A stretch of 64,000 bases of DNA from Pachysolen tannophilus NRRL Y-2460 (taxonomy: Eukaryota; Ascomycota; Pichiomycetes; Alaninales; Pachysolenaceae). The notes beneath the pieces are model-generated. The model saw only the letters and a program-made list of their open reading frames with translations. It did not search any database and was not told the origin of the DNA. The stretch is from NCBI GenBank assembly GCA_001661245.1, contig KV454013.1, positions 1,507,435-1,571,434 on the forward strand. Reading direction: 5' to 3'. This document shows positions 59,472 through 64,000 of this stretch, piece after piece (the stretch's first letter is position 1; every line of letters starts with the position of its first letter). The position numbers and the translations under genes are program-made.

Positions 59472-59806
59472 CTTCTAATAGAAAAGACCCACCACTATTA
59501 AACTCTTTTCCTTTCCTTTATATCTTTAAAACTCTAGTTCTATTAGTATATGAACAAAAAAAACCAAAAACCAAAAACCAAAAAAATGTTTAATACCGTT
59601 TCTAAGGTTTTGCAGAGAAATTTTTTCACTTTTTTCACTTTTTTAAAGAAAAGAAAAAAAAAAAAAAAAAAGAAAAAAAAAAATTTTTTTTTATAAAGAA
59701 AAAAGAGAGGGTAAATGAGGGAAGAAGAGGTACAAAAGATAATATAAAACAATAACGAGAATAACGACAACGATAATAAAGATAAGAAGAGTATGGAAAT
59801 TATAAG
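59472..59806. promoter_or_regulatory. divergent promoter RPA135 / THG1
   Basis: Dominated by poly-A/T tracts (59656-59692) and repeated ACCAAAAACC and TTTTTTCAC units. No defined site. Confidence 0.5.
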
Positions 59807-60616
59807 ATGGCAAATTCTAGGTTTGAATATGTCAAGAATTTTGAGAGGGAGAATTATTTATTACCTGATACGTATATAGTGGTTCGAGTTGATGGAAGAG
59901 GGTTTCATAAATTTTCCGATGAGTATAATTTTGAAAAACCTAATGATTTAAGAGCTTTAAATCTTATGAATAAAGCAGCTATTAGTTTAATGAAAGAAAT
60001 TCCAGAGATTGTTGTAGCTTATGGGGATAGTGATGAGTATTCTTTTTTGTTGAGGAAAGATTGTGAATTATTTGAAAGGAGGGAAGCAAAATTAATTACA
60101 ACTTTTAGTTCAAGTTTTAGTTCATATTATCAATTTTATTGGCTGGAATTTTTCGTTGAACCAGAATCAATTTTAAAACCATATCGACTTCCAACATTTG
60201 ATGCAAGAGCTGTTTGTTATCCTAATAGTGGGAAGATTAGAGATTATTTTAGTTGGAGACAAGTGGATTGTCATATTAATAATTTGTATAATACCGTATT
60301 TTGGAATTTAGTATCAAAGGGTAATTTAACTCCAGAACAAGCAGAAAATAGGTTGATTGGTACTTTAGCATCAGATAAAAATGAAATATTGTTTAAAGAG
60401 TTTGCAATAAATTATAATAATGAACCTGAAATATTTAAAAAAGGTACTGTAATAGTAAGAGAATTATCTAATTGGAAAAATGATCAAGAAAAAGTTATTA
60501 ATACAGAATTAACTAAAAAAAATTTAAAAAATTTGAAGAAAGCTGATTTAAAATTATATCATACCGATATAATAAATGATACTTTTTGGCAAGAAAGACC
60601 TTACTTGTTAATATAA
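59807..60616 (+). CDS. THG1: tRNA-His guanylyltransferase
   Basis: 269 residues, full length. MANSRFEYVKNFERENYLLPDTYIVVRVDGRGFHKFSDEYNFEKPND with the first metal Asp in VVRVDGRGFH; then VAYGDSDEYSFLLRKD carrying the second acidic pair; FDARAVCYP, DYFSWRQVDCHINNLYNTVFW, and LIGTLASDKNEILFKEFAINYNNEPEIFKKGT. It adds the G-1 nucleotide 3'-5' to tRNA-His, an essential step for histidyl-tRNA recognition. An in-frame CTG sits in YW-CTG-EFF, where S. cerevisiae has Ala, consistent with Ser coding. Confidence 0.97.
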   Translation: MANSRFEYVKNFERENYLLPDTYIVVRVDGRGFHKFSDEYNFEKPNDLRALNLMNKAAISLMKEIPEIVVAYGDSDEYSFLLRKDCELFERREAKLITTFSSSFSSYYQFYWLEFFVEPESILKPYRLPTFDARAVCYPNSGKIRDYFSWRQVDCHINNLYNTVFWNLVSKGNLTPEQAENRLIGTLASDKNEILFKEFAINYNNEPEIFKKGTVIVRELSNWKNDQEKVINTELTKKNLKNLKKADLKLYHTDIINDTFWQERPYLLI

Positions 60617-61466
60617 TAAAGCTAAAGATTGATAAGAGGAAAACTAACCTAACTCAACACTATAACGACACTAATGACATGACATGCTACTGCACGACAT
60701 ATGCCACGACATATGTCACGGCGTATGTCACGTCACATTTGTCTGTCACTTTTCACTTTTCATTTTCATTTTCATTTTCATTTTTATTTTTATTTTGTTT
60801 TCCTTTTTTTGGCATTTGTGTGTTTCTATCACACGACCCCTAAATCACATGATGTATGTCACTTTTGTTTTTTGTCATGTCGCTACTTTAATTGGTCGTG
60901 TTGCAAATAATTAAATTTCCGAAAAAGGAAACTCATTATTTGTGGGCTTAAAAGACGCGTCAATTTTTCATTTTAAATTTAATATAATATATATATATAT
61001 ATATTTGAATTAATTATATATAAAAGTATTTTCTTTTTTTTTTTTTTTCTTTTCTTGCTTTTGCTTTTTTCTCAGCATAGAATTTAATATATAAATATAT
61101 TTAATTGAAATTAGATTTAGTATCATTAATTGCTGAGTTGGTATAGTTGGGTTGTGTATTTTTTTTAGATCCACTTATCATTTGCTCACATTTTTGCTTC
61201 TATTTATTTGCTTTTCTTTTTTTTCTTATTCTTCTAATTCAACAAGATACGTTTTTGCTAGTGAATTAATCACATTTTTCATCTTTATCATAAAAAAAAA
61301 CTGTGCTAATTTTTATTTGCTTTGCTCAAAAAAAAAAAAAAAAAAAGTCAAAAAAAAAATTTAATTGACAAGTCATTTTATTTTGCTAGTTTATTGAAAA
61401 ATTGAAAAGAGGGTATTGTTTCATTAAAAAAAGAAAAGAAAAGAAAAGAATTTTATAATTTGAAAA
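60617..61466. promoter_or_regulatory. intergenic THG1 / Q-rich gene, with 12-bp tandem motif
   Basis: Holds the triple 12-bp repeat at 60694-60729, further TGTCAC words to 60760 and near 60856, a TTTTCA repeat (60753-60784), (AT)n at about 60986-61003 and poly-A (61327-61345). The short frames here are low complexity and are not genes. Confidence 0.6.
60694..60729. repeat. 12-bp tandem repeat, three copies (ACGACATATGTC type)
   Basis: ACGACATATGCC, ACGACATATGTC and ACGGCGTATGTC in tandem, followed by a degenerate ACGTCACATTTGTC. The core CGACATATGTC also occurs in the SBA1 promoter at 28438-28448. Confidence 0.85.
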
Positions 61467-63020
61467 ATGAAAACAGCTAGGCCAAATTTAACTATTCAGC
61501 TAAACAATTCGAGAAAGAATTCTTCATTGGATGTGACGCCAACAAATTCTAATACTGGGATTCTTACACCGGTTGACCAGACACTTTCGACTCCGTTGTA
61601 TCCGCCACCTAATCCTCAGTATTTTCAACAACAGCATCATCATTTGCATTCACATTTACTGCACCAGCAACCAACAACCAATCAGCATTATTATCAACAA
61701 CAGCAACAGCAGCAGCAGCAACAGGTTCAACAGCAGCAACAACAACAACAAGTTCAACAACAACAGGTTTCCGGTTTACTTGAGGATGAATTTGTCACAC
61801 CAGTAGCAACTAGAAATAATTCAACTTTTTCATTTTGTTCTGATGAAGAAGGCGTTATGGATTATAGTCCTGTTTCATTTAGTAATAACCCTGTTTTAAC
61901 AAGAAATTCATCGGTATGTTCGTCATTTGCTGGAGATCTTCATTTACCAAATATTAGCTTTACAAGAAACTTTGATAACTTGATAATATCAATCTATCAA
62001 TCTTTTTTAAACAGACCAGAAGTAACACCTTTTAATCCAAAATTTCCACCTTCTGGAATTGTCTCAAAAGTAAGTAGAGAAGTTTTGGCTAAATCAATTA
62101 CTGAAAAAATACAAATTGATTATAATTTTAAAAAAACAGAAGAATTATGCTTAACAAATAATAGAGCTTATACTTTGACAGTAATTAGAAAAAGATTATT
62201 AGAACTTTGTCATAATAGTAATAGTAATCAAGGATCATTTGATGACTCAGCATCGATCAATAGCATTAGTCAACAACAACAAAGACAACAATCAAATGGT
62301 AATTTACCTTCTATGCAAAGACAAAACTCAGTTTCAAGCCATCATAAACCTTCATGGTTACATTTAAATAATGGGTTTACCATCAATAGATTATCATCAA
62401 CAGATAGTTTAGTTGAGAGTGTGAATTTACCTGTGAATAATGGTGGTAATATTTCTTCTCAACCTGCATCCAGACAATCTTCAATTCCAAGACTAAGCCA
62501 TTTAAATTCTGCATTTAGTACTCCTCCTTCTTCATTATCTACAATGTCAATTGCTGATGATGATTTTTCATTTGAAGGTACTGGAATTTCCGCTCCATCA
62601 CATAATATTGTTCGTCAAGATGTTTCATATTCATCTTTTTTACAACCACCAGTACTTCCATTTGTTCCAGGTGGATCCAATGGTGGTGTTCTGATGGGAG
62701 GAAATGGTATTATAAATGGTAGTAGCACAACACCTCCACCAACCACTAATGGGAATATGCAGTGTCCGCAACTGCATCAGCAGCATTTAGAATCACCATT
62801 CCATCCTACATTTAGTAGTAGCATTGCTAATAATGTCAATAATGGTTCTGTTTCTAGTCCTTTGAATGAGTTTGCATTTAAAAATAGTCATCCTAAAAGA
62901 GATACAAAAGACTTGAATGGGAATGGGAATGGAAATGCGAATATTGAAGATGACCCATTGTATAATGCAACTGTTAATAGGAAAAGGGATAGTTTGATTA
63001 AGAAAAGAGGTGGAAGGTAG
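61467..63020 (+). CDS. unidentified Gln/Ser-rich protein
   Basis: 517 residues. N terminus MKTARPNLTIQLNNSRKNSSLDVTPT; Gln/His-rich tract at about residues 53-105 with long CAG/CAA runs; a more ordered core at about 165-250: FDNLIISIYQSFLNRPEVTPFNPKFPPSGIVSKVSREVL, then NRAYTLTVIRKRLLELCHNS. The remainder is Ser/Asn-rich with motifs such as RQNSVSSH, RQSSIPR (basophilic phospho-site type). The core looks conserved but I cannot name it. No DNA-binding domain is visible, so transcription-factor status is not supported. It is preceded by a long T/A-rich leader, as seen for regulated genes. Confidence 0.65.
   Translation: MKTARPNLTIQLNNSRKNSSLDVTPTNSNTGILTPVDQTLSTPLYPPPNPQYFQQQHHHLHSHLLHQQPTTNQHYYQQQQQQQQQQVQQQQQQQQVQQQQVSGLLEDEFVTPVATRNNSTFSFCSDEEGVMDYSPVSFSNNPVLTRNSSVCSSFAGDLHLPNISFTRNFDNLIISIYQSFLNRPEVTPFNPKFPPSGIVSKVSREVLAKSITEKIQIDYNFKKTEELCLTNNRAYTLTVIRKRLLELCHNSNSNQGSFDDSASINSISQQQQRQQSNGNLPSMQRQNSVSSHHKPSWLHLNNGFTINRLSSTDSLVESVNLPVNNGGNISSQPASRQSSIPRLSHLNSAFSTPPSSLSTMSIADDDFSFEGTGISAPSHNIVRQDVSYSSFLQPPVLPFVPGGSNGGVLMGGNGIINGSSTTPPPTTNGNMQCPQLHQQHLESPFHPTFSSSIANNVNNGSVSSPLNEFAFKNSHPKRDTKDLNGNGNGNANIEDDPLYNATVNRKRDSLIKKRGGR
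61666..61770. repeat. CAG/CAA trinucleotide tracts coding poly-Gln
   Basis: Mixed CAG/CAA runs broken by GTT codons; likely length-polymorphic. Confidence 0.9.
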
Positions 63021-64000
63021 AGAGATAGGTAGGTAAATAGGTAGGTTGAAAACTAACATTTTAAAACTCTGTATTATTGAGTTTTTATATCTTAATAAAG
63101 GAAAGTGAGAGAGACAAGAGAAAAGTGAGATTTTTAAAAGATCGAAAGAAAAAAAAAAAAAAAAAAAAGAAATTATTACAAAAGCATTTAAACAAAAAAA
63201 AAAAAATATTTGAGACAGTTTTTTTTTTTTTTTTTTTTTTTTTTCATTTTTGATTTGAAGAAAGAAGGTTGGGTTCCTTTATTCTAATTCTTTCCTTATT
63301 ATTACAGATGTGTACTGATTAGTTTTTAAGTTAAAGTTACTGTTTTTTTTTGTTTTTTTTGTTCTCATTTTCATACATTTTTTATATATACATTTGATTT
63401 GATTTCAACTGGTTCATTTTCATTATTTTTTTTTTATATTTTTTTTTTGTTCCTACCGGTATTATTAATATTTTAAGTCCCTCATTTTAACTTCATTATT
63501 TTATTTTTTTTTTTTTTTTTTTGTTTTAATTATTTTGGTTTCAAAATATTGTAAGTTAACTCATCATATTCATTATAAAATTTCGTACAAACAAAGACGT
63601 AATTAAGGTATTATTGCTATTTACTATTTTTGACGATTTCTAAATTCATCTTAACTATTATTACGTCAATCAATTTTTTTTTTGCTTGGAAACCGGTTCC
63701 TGAAACTGTGCTTTCAATACATGTAAAACATCCCTTTTTGCAGAATTATCAACTTTCTTTTTTTTTTTTTGACTTCTTTTACCGGTTACGTAATTAGTTA
63801 CTTTCTAACCTTTTTTCATTTCATTTAAATTTATTCAATTTAAATTTATTTATTTATTTATTTATTTATTTTATTTTTCACTTTATTATTTCTCTAATTA
63901 TTACAATTATAGATGGAATGAGGCAGTTCAGTAAACCTTATTATCGAGTAAATTTTTTTTCTGAAACACTTAAACACCAATAAAGTTGTTCTAGTCCAAC
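63021..64000. other. right-edge intergenic region
   Basis: No credible gene. Long poly-A (63150-63170) and poly-T (63221-63245) tracts, (TTTA)n at about 63845-63870, and ACCGGT (63457-63462; also AACCGGTT at 63691-63698 and TTACCGGTTACG at 63779-63790). Probably the 3' region of the Q-rich gene and the upstream region of a gene outside the window. Confidence 0.5.
63842..63870. repeat. (TTTA)n microsatellite
   Basis: Tandem TTTA units near the right edge. Confidence 0.85.

Noticed and set aside
59543-59770. 75-codon frame in the RPA135/THG1 promoter
   Set aside because: Poly-Phe translation of the T-rich strand.
60586-60914. 85-, 76- and 69-codon frames after THG1
   Set aside because: Translations of the 12-bp tandem repeat and TTTTCA repeat in several overlapping frames.

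Overview
The window is nuclear DNA of an AT-rich ascomycete yeast, most likely a CTG-Ser clade (Candida/Debaryomyces-type) budding yeast. The evidence is short, mostly intronless genes; the few introns have GTATGT/GTAAGT donors and TACTAAC-like branch points; there is a respiratory complex I LYR subunit (absent from Saccharomyces); and several in-frame CTG codons fall where relatives carry Ser or another small residue. The species is not determined. Positions 1-265 are an assembly gap, so the first gene is cut off.

Layout. 0-5 kb: glycerol-3-phosphate dehydrogenase start (partial), RPE1, ALB1, LSM1 (one intron), secreted SurE-type acid phosphatase. 5-12 kb: long intergenic region holding an unannotated box C/D snoRNA of the snR56/U25 family, then RPS8 (5'-UTR intron), KTI11/DPH3, UBC6 and a PRPP synthase. 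12-24 kb: UBP9/13-type deubiquitinase, FAR1-like RING scaffold, RPL9, DPH4/JJJ3, LCAT-like hydrolase, complex I LYR subunit. 24-35 kb: RGR1/MED14 (split by a poly-A frameshift), SBA1 (intron), glucose-6-phosphate 1-epimerase, FET-type multicopper ferroxidase, PRR1-type kinase. 35-48 kb: F-box-like protein, three-KH RNA-binding protein (HEK2-like), CRT10-like WD protein, free methionine-R-sulfoxide reductase, DHA1 drug transporter, an unidentified KEN/SxIP protein, peroxisomal D-amino-acid oxidase (intron). 48-64 kb: unidentified basic protein, RPP0, TEL2, RPA135, THG1 and an unidentified Q/S-rich protein.

Many loci serve the translation machinery: ALB1 (60S export), RPS8, RPL9, RPP0, RPA135 (Pol I), the snoRNA, THG1 (tRNA-His), and DPH3 and DPH4 (eEF2 diphthamide). 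Several of their promoters share sequence elements: a 17-bp composite AGGGCTARTAACCCTAA (Tbf1-like) at RPS8 and RPP0, a CACGTG (Cbf1-like) at RPP0, and a recurrent CACTAC element at snR56, RPS8, RPL9 and RPP0. No mobile element, CRISPR, tRNA or rRNA gene was recognised. The most useful new observations are the snoRNA, the shared promoter elements, a GC-rich island beside RPE1, the MED14 frameshift and several uncharacterised proteins.
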